Below are positions 19,823 to 31,000 of a stretch of 64,000 bases of DNA, piece by piece. The stretch covers positions 10,749,318-10,813,317 of the forward strand of contig NC_050738.1 of the NCBI RefSeq assembly GCF_014529535.1, given 5' to 3'. The DNA is from Bradysia coprophila (taxonomy: Eukaryota; Arthropoda; Insecta; Diptera; Sciaridae). How positions within the stretch are numbered: position 1 is the first letter of the stretch; the number at the start of each line of letters is the position of its first letter. The position numbers and the translations under genes were made by a program. Under the pieces are notes generated by a model, which ran no database searches, was not told the DNA's origin, and worked only from the letters and a program-made list of their open reading frames with translations.

Positions 19823-22800
19823 ATGTTTCGATTCTTATTTGCATTTGGATTATGTTGGATATGTAGTGGGCAGTCAATCAACCCAAGTAAGAACACACAT
19901 CTGAAGAAGTATAGTCTACATTTACAATTTTTGTCACACTGAAAATAACATAACTTACAAATTCGAGCAAACAAAATTTGTATAAAACAAAAAAAAAGAA
20001 ATTAGTTCGACTCGCTTTCGTGTTAAATATTATCAGCCGCACAGCCGTTAAACGATAACTTTTGTTTTGTGTATGAAAGAAAAAATTCATATTTTTAGTC
20101 GTTACCGGAAATTCTAATCAAAAGACCTTATTATATCTAAAATTGCGAAAATAACCAACGGCCACATGTTTAATAAAGTATAATTTGATGATGCTTTGTA
20201 TGGAAGATATAAAAATACCGGGCATTCCTAACTTTCCAACGAATGCAATAAAATTACGTCGACTTTCGTTCGATTCGATTATAAAGTTTGAATTAAAACT
20301 CAAATTTTTGTTTCTTTGACTCGTTACATGATTGTATAGATGGACCATCGGAATTTCAACAATTTCGATACATTATTCTAAGCAATTATTATTTTACAAT
20401 AATATTCTTAATCTAAATTAAAAAAATGATAAAATTCCGATGGACCATTTGCGGATAAGGTGGTGATTTAAGCCAAAGTTTTTTTTTGTGTTTAATCTGC
20501 AGAATAGATATTTTCAAAGAAAATAACGAGAGGTTGCGCTGTGGCTGTATCGGCAAAAGTAAATAATGGAAATTTTGTAAGAAGTGAAAGATCTCTTTAA
20601 GAAGTGAAAGATCTGAGTTATATTGAGTTAGCCATAACGGCTTGAGCGATTGAAAAAAGTGTTTTTCAAGTATATTGGCTGCATTTAACCCTTTCCGATA
20701 CATTTGTTTAAATTTTGCGCATTTCGAATTGTCGAAGTAGCATTGTGAATATGGGCCTACGTAAAGTTGTGAATTTTCTAGTTCGAAAATTTGTTTTTAT
20801 GTAACTTCAACAAAAATTTTATTTTTTTTTGCTGACAAAAAATCATCTAATTACAGTCACAGAAATTGGAAATTATAAAAATTTTGTGTCAGAATCAGCG
20901 TTGTAAGGCGATAAAGTAACAAATTGCAGCAATAAAAGTACTTGCAAACTAAATTATTCTTGTACTTCAAAAGTTATTGAAACATTTGCTGTCTAATAAA
21001 ACATAAGCATGATGAGAATTGTTTACTGAATCTGGTATTTCAAAATTTTGTGATTCAAACTAGTATAAAGATCGACGTTTTGTTTATTGCAGCAAGAGAA
21101 GAATTTTTTTATTGATGGGAATACATATTTTGACAATGTGCGGTGCTCGCACAAAATCGGACATACAACAATTGTGGATAAACTTCAAATTACTTGTATT
21201 TGTATGCAAGAATATAAACCGGTTCTCAATAATGCGAAGTCCACAATGCAACTGAATGAAAAGCACACATGGTAGAAATCTCTTTTATTGATGGGAATAC
21301 ATATTTTGACAGTGTGGTACCCGCTCAAAAAGAGACCTACAACAATTGTGGATAAACTTCAAATTATTTGTAGTTGCGAAGAGTATGGTACTTCTTGAAG
21401 CAAATACCAGGATGTAAGCCCGGATGTCGAACACATGTTTCGCAATAAAAGCTTGTTTCTCTCCTCCCACCTGGTGTTTTTCTGTCACTGCACACGATGC
21501 AATCCTTTGTTGATTTGTTGGGTTTTTGCATAATAAAATGAGACTTGCCATCAAGACGTTGTTCTTCATTAGCTGCTGCAGGTCGACCTCTCTTACGTGA
21601 CTCGTTTCGGGTATCCCCAACTAACTGCTTGATTAGATTCTTACGATACTTCAAATGACTCAATGGCGATAAATTTCGTTCTGTTCTGTCAATGGCATTT
21701 AGATGATAGCTGTTCACAATCGCAACTTCGAGTATCCAGAAGAAAAGTTTTCTCCACCACTTCAATGTCTTTCTAGTGAAAGCGTAACTGCCGCAATAAT
21801 GATCTGCTCTATCGACTCCGCCCATGTATTTAGTATACTCGACAATCACCTTCGGTTTCTCGTATGTTTCAGATATACCTTTCTTTCTAATACGTGTAAC
21901 AGTCTCTGTGCCAGGGTTGTGATATGTACTGATCATTGACACGATTCGTTTGTCGGAGAAGGATAACGCCATCACTTTGCAACTCTTTTGAAATGCTTTC
22001 ACTTCATACTGACAAAGCTTCGCTTTTTTGAGCTCTTCTGGAAAATCTTTTCTGTTTGTTTGTACGGTACCGGTCAGATGAATTTTTTGTTCGTGAAGTG
22101 CCAGAGCCAAATGTGGGCTTGTGTAAAATCTATCAGTAAATAAATGATAGCCCGATCCATGTATTGATTTCAGAAGTGTGTCTGTAAGGTGTAATACAAT
22201 TCTTGAAGTAAATGGTTGTTCCGGCAAGATCAAGCTATCAGTTGTCGTTTGACCATAATATACGACGTGACAATAAACGTATCCAGTTTCCGAGTCGCAT
22301 AAACAGTAAACTCGGATACCCCACTTTGTTGGCTTGTTGGGATTGTAGCACATAAATAAGACTCGTCCTTTGAACCCTACTGTGCTTTCATCGATACAGA
22401 TATTTTTGTTCGGAATAAAATGTTCTCTACACTTTTTATCGATGTATTCGCTCAAATATTTTGTTTTCCACCCAGGTAGTTTTGCTAATGACGAATCCGC
22501 AGGTAAATGAAGCATCCAAAATATTTGAAGAAATCTCGCTCGAGAAAAAACGTCTTTGAAAAATGGCATTTTTGTCAACCAATCATCCGAGAAGTAATCA
22601 ACGATTTCCGGCTTATGATGAAGAGCCATATTGAGAATGACACCTAGAAATGCCTGCATTTCAGTCAGTGTTACGTCGACCCATGTATGCCAAATGGAAA
22701 ACTGTTGTAGAGGTCGTACTATTTTTATTGTTGCGTATGCATTGGTCGCATCCGTTATTTCTTGCAAAATTTCATCAGTGAAAAATAACTGAAAATAGCC

Positions 22801-25800
22801 AAGTTCATCAACGGGCCTTTCGTGCGAAGGAATTTGAAATCCCGGATTCGGAACTGTAAAGTTAAATTTTCGAAATTTTGGATTTTCAGCTGTATATGGT
22901 ACCCATTTATTCGTCCGGTCTGACAGAGGAATATCAGCTTCTGAATCGAAACATACATCGTCTTCATCGTCATCATCCGAAATCAGATCATTTTCAAGCC
23001 CTTCATCATCGGAATCCAATAGACTAAACTGATACTCCGAATCCGTCTCCAAATCAACATCGCATTCTTTATTCGCCATTACATTTGGTATGATCAAAAA
23101 TATTCAAAATTGCTGAACAAAAGATGTTTTTTTTAACAAATTTCGATTTTCGAACTTGCTGACAAAATGCATCAAGGCCTACTATGACAGAAAAGCAGAT
23201 TTAGGTGTAAAATCGTTTGGGGGAAGTGTTCCGACAAAATATTGGAAAGGGTTAAGCTTCAAAAAGCCCAATTTAACAAGAGTAGAGCCATCTCTTCGCG
23301 ACAACGTCCAGTGAAGGTATGGCCGCATATGGGAATATAGTTTGATGCTAGATGTTAGATTGTTAAAAGGAAAATTAGAACATTTATAGAACATTGTCTC
23401 ATAGACGTCGGTTAAACCAATGCTCTCTCTAGCAAATGAATTACGTTGTGGCACAGTCAAAATACCACCTTATTTTGATGACACTGAAATTTGTAGTGAT
23501 GGAGTTGCTGTGCTGTTCCTTGTAAAGGAATATCGAAAAACAAATTTTAAACTATGCCAAAATGAGGGCACAGCACAAAAAAGGACAACACATCACATTT
23601 TCTATGACAGCGTACACTGTACGTTTTCGCCACACTAATTTTACTAGTTTGCTTGCTAGAGAGGTACTCGATAGGGAAAGTGCATTGAGAGAGGAAATTT
23701 TCATTTGTCTTATATAGAGTGTTAAAAGAGCGGAAAAAAGAGAGATTTTTTTCAACCGGTCTCGATATGTCAAAATTTGTATGTAAAAGTTCAGTTAACT
23801 ATAGTTAATCAGTAAATTTAACTGAACTCAATAGGAACACACTATTTTTGACATTCTCTCAACACTCCATAAAATTGGCAGCCCGAGGTACTTTTACTCA
23901 CTGTGATACGAGATTACTATTTACTACCCAGTTATAATATGCTATTTTACCTTACGAGGTTGGTAAAGGCTTTGCCCTAGGACAGTAATGAGGGATTATT
24001 TTGAAAATCCACCTATCAAAATCGGACCCATTTCGTCTGCGATACATGGATACATGGTTTGAGAGGTCTTTGCCAGTAGACCTCAAAACAGGCCTCACAC
24101 AGTCTTGAAGAGTCTCCGAAGATAGTGTTTTTTATCCGAATTTTTTGGCCGTTATAAATGATAGTTCCGGTTGAGAGTGGGCTCGTTCGAAAGCTGAGCG
24201 TAAGTACTTTCGGGTCATGCCTAGTTTGATTAGATTCATTGATATATGTTTGCAAAAATGTGCAAGAAAAATTTTAAAAATCTGTGTAAACTTTATACAG
24301 GTCTGGGTTGGTACTGATGACGCTTAATGTGAACCTAACACGCTAGTCGTAACATACATTGTCTAAGCTTTCCGTTGATACCTCATTTGCAGTTCTGGTG
24401 ATTGTCGACATAACATAATTTTATGTTAGTACAACCGCTACTCGTAAAACTCGCAAGCAATCATCAGCACTGCAAATGAGGTATCAATGGGAAGCTTAGA
24501 CAATGTATGTTACGACTAGCATCTTAGGTTCACATTAAGTGTCATCAGTACCAGCCCAGACCTGTCTAAAGTTCACACAGATTTAAAAAAAAAAATTCTT
24601 GCATTTTTTACAAACATATATCAATGAATCTAATCAAACTAGGCATGACCCGAAAGTACTTAAGCTCAGCTTCCGAACAAGCCACCTCTCAACCGGAACG
24701 TCCATTTATAACGGCCAAAAAATTCGGATAAAAAACACTATCTTTCCAGCTTCGGAGATCTTCCGTCAGCAACCAGGTGTGGCTCGAGACTGTGTTAGGC
24801 CTGTTTTGAGGTCTACTGGCAAAGACCTTTTAAACCATGTATATATCCATCCTAGACGAAATGGGTCCGATATTCAAAAGAATCCCTCTAATGGCCTTAT
24901 TACATTCCTAGTAAGGTAAAGAATAATAACGATAGGCAACTTTGAAATAAGTGAAGCATGTCAGTTTTTTCAGCTGATCCACTCATACAAAAGTGCTTAA
25001 ACTTGCTTACACGGGTAAAATAGGTAGGGGAATGCGCCTTATAGTGGTAAACCTTTTAAAGATGTAAAAACACTTTTGTTTGTATGAGTGGATCAGCTGA
25101 AATATATCTGAAACGAAATATGTCACTTATTTCAAAGTCGTCGCCCGTAGTTTCTACGCCTTACTAGCTAAACATTAAATTTCGTTTTAAGCCTCAAAAC
25201 CAATATGGAACGCCACCTACACGGACCTTTTGAAAAAAGACCTTTTGATTGGCTATGACAAATTTGCTCGACCCGCACAACACTACAACATGACCGTAGT
25301 ATCGGTTAAATTAACCATTAGACACGTTGAACTTGACGAAGATAAGTCAGTATTTAGCGCTTACGGATGGCTAGCGTCGGTAATTTGAAATTTTTGGAAT
25401 TTGGCTGCGATTCGAAAGTTTAATGATTTACTTTTCTTTGCAGCAATGGAAGGACGAAAAACTGAAATGGTAATTTAATTCAACAGTCGAGCGCATCATT
25501 CCAACACGTTCTCTAGAAATGATTACGCTTCCAAGAAATTTGGGATTGAGCATAGCACTGCTTCTAGCACGATAAGCCAGCGAATATTTCTTTTATTCAT
25601 GCTAGAAGCAGAGCTGTGTATTGAGTGTTAATGAGACATTTATTTCAATTCAAACAGGAAAGAATCCGATTATGGCGGTTTGACATCCGTGCATATGGCC
25701 GACCACGAACTGTGGCAGGTATTTGATTTAAAATATGTAGCAAAAAGGACATTGATCTACTGTAATGATCTACCATTACAGCCCGATCTCTTATTGTACA

Positions 25801-26942
25801 ATGGTGCCACAGGTACTTTGACAGACATGTACGGCAATTCTCATTGCATCGTCCAAAGCAGTGGCGATATATTGTGGGTTCCACCGACCCACTACCAAAG
25901 CTTTTGCCAACTCGATTTGAGATTATGGCCGTTTGACACGCAAGAGTGTACAATTCTCATGGGGTCTTGGACGCATCACGGAGAACAAATAGATCTACAA
26001 ATAAATGACAAGGGCGTGGAGTTAGACCTTAGTACTGAAAATAATCAATGGGAAGTGACGAAAGCAAGTGCCACACGCCATCAGAAATATTATATCCCAA
26101 ATCCAGAACCGTATCTTGATGTCACATTTAATTTCACATTGGTGAGACGATCACCGATGTATAAGACTGTTGTTATTACGCCAGCTGTTGGTGTCATCTT
26201 GATGACTCTCGCCAATTTTTGGTTACCAGCTCAATCCGGAGAAAAGATTCTTCTGAATGGAGTCAACGCATTGATCATTGTGACGTTCCTAACGTATTTT
26301 GCGCAAAGGCTTCCGTCAATGGCAATACACACGCCTTTAGTAGGTAGGTATAGAAAACAAAATGGCTGCATGGAAAGCTCAGTAAACATCCCAACCTTTC
26401 TTCATTATTTCCATGAATTTTCACGATCTGTTATTAGCGCTCTGGATAAAATACTCGTTGTATACCGAGCTTCATTACCATTAAATTCCTAATCTGTTTG
26501 ATTGTTCGTAGTTCTTTTTTACAGCAGTGCGTTGTATATGGTGTCATTCTCAATGATCATCTCTGTGATCGTAATCAACTTATCTAAAACGAAGCAAGCA
26601 CAAGCAATACCATGGTATCTGAAAAGAGTTTTGGATGGATACTTCGGTACAGTGTTGGGCTTAAAGCGAATTAGTGGGCTGGTAAATTTCGGTGATTTCT
26701 CTTATTAAAATTTGTTTTACCAAACCGATCCACTTTAGGCTCCCAAACAGCCAATAGCTGAAGAACTACGTGACCAACCGTTCGATGAGCACGTAACTTC
26801 AGACGATCATCACATCATTCAGTCCTGCAGTAAAGGTCCAATACAGCAAGATTACATTATTCTGGCTACAGCTATCGATCGTGTCGCATTTTTGATTTAT
26901 TGCTTTGTGTTCATTGTATTAGCCATAACTTACTCTGTTTAA
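19823..26942 (+). CDS. Divergent nicotinic-type Cys-loop receptor subunit (non-alpha)
   Basis: A pentameric ligand-gated ion-channel subunit at the cell surface, predicted cation-selective from GEK before TM2. Exons 19823-19886, 25192-25379, 25444-25469, 25658-25718, 25782-26343, 26512-26681 and 26739-26942 give 424 aa. A signal peptide (MFRFLFAFGLCWICSGQS) is followed by WNATYTDLLKKDLLIGYDKF. The Cys-loop is intact, C155 to C169 with 13 residues between. TM1-TM3 span about residues 241-322 and TM4 lies near 404-423. The TM3-TM4 loop is only about 75 residues. The loop-C vicinal Cys pair of alpha subunits is absent. It resembles the short, divergent insect beta3-type or orphan subunits. An AATAAA is at 27067. 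Intron 1 (19887-25191) holds the piggyBac element and a large fold-back. Confidence 0.88.
20340..20458. mobile_element. Small MITE with TIR ATGGACCATCGGAATTT
   Basis: Left ATGGACCATCGGAATTT and right AAATTCCGATGGACCAT are exact inverses around an AT-rich centre. Lies in receptor intron 1. Confidence 0.7.
21105..21375. repeat. Direct ~95-bp repeat at the transposase 3' end
   Basis: TTTTATTGATGGGAATACAT and AATTGTGGATAAACTTCAAA occur in both copies (21105-21200 and 21282-21375). The second copy overlaps the last codons and stop of the transposase. The first looks like a diverged duplicate left in the 3' flank. Confidence 0.75.
21364..23097 (-). CDS. piggyBac-type transposase (DDE_Tnp_1_7)
   Basis: Cuts and pastes the surrounding element at TTAA sites. 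The frame is open for 577 aa with no frameshift. The N-terminus is acidic (DDDDEDDVCFDSEAD, residues 41-55). The catalytic core carries the expected three Asp: CIDESTVGFKGR (D236), LFTDRFYTSP (D322) and YMGGVDRADHY (D429). Basic KRGRP follows near 502. A C-terminal Cys/His-rich zinc-binding domain has C533, C536, C552, C555 and C566. The start could be the first Met or M7 (MANKE). All hallmark parts are present, so it may encode an active enzyme. Activity is not shown by sequence alone. Confidence 0.93.
   Translation of the reverse strand: MIIPNVMANKECDVDLETDSEYQFSLLDSDDEGLENDLISDDDDEDDVCFDSEADIPLSDRTNKWVPYTAENPKFRKFNFTVPNPGFQIPSHERPVDELGYFQLFFTDEILQEITDATNAYATIKIVRPLQQFSIWHTWVDVTLTEMQAFLGVILNMALHHKPEIVDYFSDDWLTKMPFFKDVFSRARFLQIFWMLHLPADSSLAKLPGWKTKYLSEYIDKKCREHFIPNKNICIDESTVGFKGRVLFMCYNPNKPTKWGIRVYCLCDSETGYVYCHVVYYGQTTTDSLILPEQPFTSRIVLHLTDTLLKSIHGSGYHLFTDRFYTSPHLALALHEQKIHLTGTVQTNRKDFPEELKKAKLCQYEVKAFQKSCKVMALSFSDKRIVSMISTYHNPGTETVTRIRKKGISETYEKPKVIVEYTKYMGGVDRADHYCGSYAFTRKTLKWWRKLFFWILEVAIVNSYHLNAIDRTERNLSPLSHLKYRKNLIKQLVGDTRNESRKRGRPAAANEEQRLDGKSHFIMQKPNKSTKDCIVCSDRKTPGGRRETSFYCETCVRHPGLHPGICFKKYHTLRNYK
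23946..24920. mobile_element. Large fold-back element (two ~450-bp inverted arms)
   Basis: The left arm, from TTTACCTTACGAGG to about 24410, is mirrored by the right arm from about 24465 to CCTAGTAAGGTAAA. Conserved blocks include CAATGAATCTAATCAAACTA, AACGGCCAAAAAATTCGGAT and GTATGTTACGACTAG. The central loop is about 60 bp. Both arms keep one reading frame open for about 75-100 codons. Intronic in the receptor gene. Confidence 0.8.
24936..25143. mobile_element. MITE, family A copy
   Basis: The outer arms CAACTTTGAAATAAGTGA and TCACTTATTTCAAAGTCG, and the inner arms TTTTCAGCTGATCCACTCAT and ATGAGTGGATCAGCTGAAA, are mirrored. The inner motif links it to 5268-5504 and 32691-32971. It ends 48 bp before receptor exon 2. 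Confidence 0.65.
25551..25618. repeat. Hairpin repeat in a receptor intron
   Basis: Arms CATAGCACTGCTTCTAGCA and TGCTAGAAGCAGAGCTGTG pair around a 30-bp loop. Similar wording occurs at 18960-19030 and 59580-59690. It sits in the short intron 25470-25657. Confidence 0.5.
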
Positions 26943-28035
26943 CATCGTTGATTGAACGAAATCAGAAGAATGAAAGTTTTGAGATTGGTATTGACGGTAT
27001 TGACTACAATAGCGATTACATGCGATGAGTAGGAGACGAATTAGGGTAAATGCAAAATCATTTTGGAATAAAGAGAACAATTTTTTGAATTTTTGATATT
27101 TTTAATCAACTTTTGGTGGATCTAAGGAGGAATTATTGAGACGAAAACTTATACACGAAAGCTCACAAAAAATGTGGTCGGTACAAATTGTCAAAAAACG
27201 ATTTTCTTACGGTCTCTTCTAAATAAAAAACCTTGCAGAAGAGGCCATTAAATTGTATCATTGGTAATTTAGGTCAAGTCAGCACACACGCACGATAATC
27301 CATAACAGATCAAAGAGTTTGCTGACGAATTTTCCGAGAAAATCCATTCAAATTAACATTAATATTAACCAATCGATCAAAACACCAACACAACAACCTC
27401 ATAAAACTCGATCAAGAGAGAAATTATACCCACAGCGTTACACCACGCTTTAACGCATATCATTCAAACAGTTAATTTGTGTAAACATCCATTTGGAACT
27501 TACAATATTTTTACTACGTTGACTCATCATCATTCAATGGAAAACAGCTCATTCATAAATATTTGAATACACGTAACATGTGTAGCGGTCGAGACGAAAC
27601 AGAGTTAATAAAAAGTCTCTCACGATACTCTTTTCAGAGATCCGTATTTCAAACCACCTTTGCTACATGATCTTTTTATCTCTTTTTCTTTCACTGTACG
27701 TGATCAGTCAGTGACATGCTCATTCTTTTAAATGTATTTTTCGGTTAAAATGCTCACACAGAGCTTTAGTTCAATTTTTGAAAGCACTTTGGTGAAATCA
27801 TTACCGCAAACTTTATGTTCCTGTTCTTGTATATCTAGTCAGTTATCGCGAGGCTTTGACGGGCGAACAAGTGATGCTCAATAAGTTAAATTCTATCTGT
27901 GAAATGGTTGAAAGGATTTAAGATTTTTTGAAGACGGTCGATCAATTACCCAGTGTACGTAATTGTGATGGATAGTGTAATTACCGATTATTGTGAAATG
28001 ATTAAATTATCGATCAAAGTTTTTAAAGCGAAATC
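26943..28035. other. Intergenic: receptor 3' end and Ets21C upstream region
   Basis: AATAAA at 27067-27072 probably ends the receptor transcript. The rest should include the Ets21C-like promoter and 5' UTR. No other gene or repeat boundary was recognised. Confidence 0.4.
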
Positions 28036-31000
28036 ATGCAAAATGATTCATTAGAAAATGTCGCTAGCAGTGCCGAAGATGTGATAAACGTTGAAGCAAA
28101 TAGTAATGCCATTGCATCCTCCTTCGATGATAATGTAGACGATGAAGAAATTCATCTACCCACAGATCCTACCGAATGGAGTTCAGACAATATCAAAGCA
28201 TGGATTTCATGGGTGACCAAGGAGTTCAAATTAGAACCGACGCCGGATTGTAATCGATTTCCGTTGAATGGAAGCGAATTAGTTGAATTTACGCGAGCTG
28301 ATTTTTGGGTTTGCGCCGGTTCTAAGTTGGGTGGTAATACGTTAGCCAAACACTTAGCTTATCTACAGTATACGGCTACTGGACGATGTACGAGCCCATT
28401 GAATAATGATAATGATCCAGGTAAGGTGCTATTTTTCGCTATATTGTTCTTTAGTTCCATTTCTCGTTGGAGAATAGTAATCCAAGTGATAATCTCGTTT
28501 AATCGGTTTTCACCCACCCTTGAATTTCATCTATTTGAAGAGATGGGAAAGATGTTATCGGTCCTTGCAGCTTAAATTATACTAAACACATATGTGTGTG
28601 CCGTAGAGCATAAAGTATCCGAAAGGAAATTTATGACTCTCAATTCCGATTCAAATCTGTAATCGAATTCGTGTGTGAGGACTGGTCAGTTAAAGTAGTG
28701 GGATTCTTTGAAAATATTTTCTTTCTGTCTTCAATGTTGCGAGCAATGTTGCTTGTGATTAGAACATTTTAAGAACCGCACTAAGTGAAACGAAAAGTTA
28801 GAATCCCGTAACTAAATAGTTCACCCCTTTATACCCTACCCTTTCTTACACGATACGTCTACATAAGTTTGCTCTGTTATTTGTAACGAAAAAAATCTGT
28901 TTCGCGCCATAAAATTAATTGTCAGGGCCAAGGTTCTGAAAGAACAGGTTAAGGTAACTCTGAGTTGATCACGAAGGCGTCAACGGCTACGAAGTTTATA
29001 TGAAAAGGGCAACTTAAAAAAAACAAAGTTCCGAACTTTTCTAAAAAAAAAACATTTGCTTCAAGTTGATTTCACACACAGTCTGTACTGAGTGCGTTTA
29101 TCAATTTCGGAGTCACCCACCTTTGTGGTTGTCTTAACCTGTTCTTTCAGAATCTTGGTCAGGGCATGTTTTGTAGGAATTTTTCAGAGGTTGCTTTCTT
29201 TGGTCCAGTTATCTGTCTTGACAAGTAAGCTAGAAAAATTACTTTGATGTAAATGCCAAAACTTCAGATTAACCTCCAAGCAAAGAGTACCTGTTCCTGT
29301 TGTCTGATTCTCAGTTTTTTAGGTAGACTTAAAAAATTTAAATAAATCCGAAAAGTCCAGTGCATGTAGTGAAAGCGCCAGGAACTGATTTCGATCTTAC
29401 AATTCTCTTACGCCAGTCATCTGGTATCAAGAATGACGACAAGAATAAGTAATGAGATCCGGCTAGTGCTGTCTTATATTGCGGAATTTTTGATAAAATT
29501 ATTGAAGTGCTAGATTTTGTATCAACCACTAGAATAGTTTTGTTCAACGAAGAAAAAAAAGTTGTAAATTGCATTTTGATGGTCTTGAGAAAATGCAATT
29601 TCCCACTTTTTCCCGGAGGTAAAACATCGATTTTTCACAGTAGTTCCAGTGAAAATCACCATAAATGCCAGTAACAGATTTGGTTGCGTATCGCTTTTGC
29701 CGTATTTCTAAAGCTTAATTTATGGTTGGCAAGTAGAATCAGAATACCTTCTTTATAACAATCTAAATCTCTACCCTAAAGTGAAAAATCTAATGCTCAA
29801 TCAATTAAGAAAAAGCCAATTGAATTCTGAGCCGGGTACGAATTTACTCATCATGATGTTGCTGGCTTGACGATAGTCGAACTTGTAAATAATTCTTTCA
29901 AATGGTTAATTTAATGGACCCTTTTTCCACACACAACCACCTAATAAAATCTATTCATACCTCGATTCGAACTCGTTTTATTAACTAAGGAAAACAATCG
30001 CCCGTCGGGAATATATACATAACATGATAATCTGTTGATAGGTCAATATATTGCACTGAATGTATGAATGAAATGAGAATTGGTCGACTTCTGCTTTTTG
30101 TAGGAGTTTTTGCTGTACATTTTTATGTGTAAAATCGTGTATAAGGGAGGAAGGAAATTATTGCAATAATTTTCCGGTGATTTTCGGATTTTTGAAAAGC
30201 GTAATGGATGAGAGTAATTTATAAGCGTAGGGGAAGGATAAATGCAATATTTATTCAATCGTTCTGTAGATTGTGCTGGACATGTAAATATTATTTATCT
30301 GTTAACCCTCTTTATTAACTTAATATAGTTAACTATGGCAAGGAGGATGAATAATGTAATGCCCGAAAGAAAACCAAAATTAAATCTAGTGACGCAAAGA
30401 AGCCTTCATCATGACCGTAATTTAGTCACAAAAAAGAATATTTTGAAGTTCTTTGAATTTACATTTACCGTCGACTGAAAATGCAAAAGTTTCGTTGTTT
30501 TTACCTCGAAAAACTCAAATCAACCGAAAACGTTTTCACCCACAAACGAAGAAATTGCCTCACTCTTTCCGAATAAATAAATAACTTAAGTGAGAAACGA
30601 AAATCTTTTCTTCGGTGTGCTGTTATATAAAGACACCACATCCTTCCTTGTTCCTTCCACTACCTAATAGCTTTTCCTTCCTGAACTTTATGGACTTTCT
30701 CATCTTTTCCATTTTCCAAACGACGACCCCATGGGGCGATTTTCATCGTAGGTATAATGACAGTAATATTATCATCATCACAGCTAAGGAACGAAGCAAG
30801 ATATATACAACACACGCCGAAGAACTTTTACATCACATTCACGTTCATCTGATTGTGTTATAGTCAAGCTCATAAGAAGTGGAATAAATTTAGAGTGTAT
30901 AACAATGTATATACACTAAGCATCAGCAGCTCTGGTAATCCCCATCAAAAGTCATTTATTTTATTTGTACAAAACATTTTGCCTCAACGTATATACGTTC

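Larger units (their letters stand above)
20689..23251 (-). mobile_element. Complete piggyBac element with TTAA duplication
   Basis: TTAA at 20685-20688 and 23252-23255 brackets ends that both start CCCTTTCC when read inward. Beyond these 8 bases the ends are similar (GATACATTTGT vs AATATTTTGTC), so the inverted repeats are short and imperfect. It is 2563 bp long, encodes one intact transposase on the minus strand, and lies antisense in intron 1 of the receptor gene. A direct repeat of about 95 bp (21105-21200 and 21282-21375) covers the transposase stop region and sequence beyond. Confidence 0.93.

Noticed and set aside
24599-24919. 106-codon ORF as a stand-alone gene
   Set aside because: It is one arm of the fold-back element, mirrored on the other strand; reported as part of the repeat.
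25680-25781. Uninterrupted frame through HELWQ into VFDLKYVAK
   Set aside because: The 63-nt segment has good GT-AG ends and removing it restores the conserved WQPDLLLYN, so it is treated as an intron.
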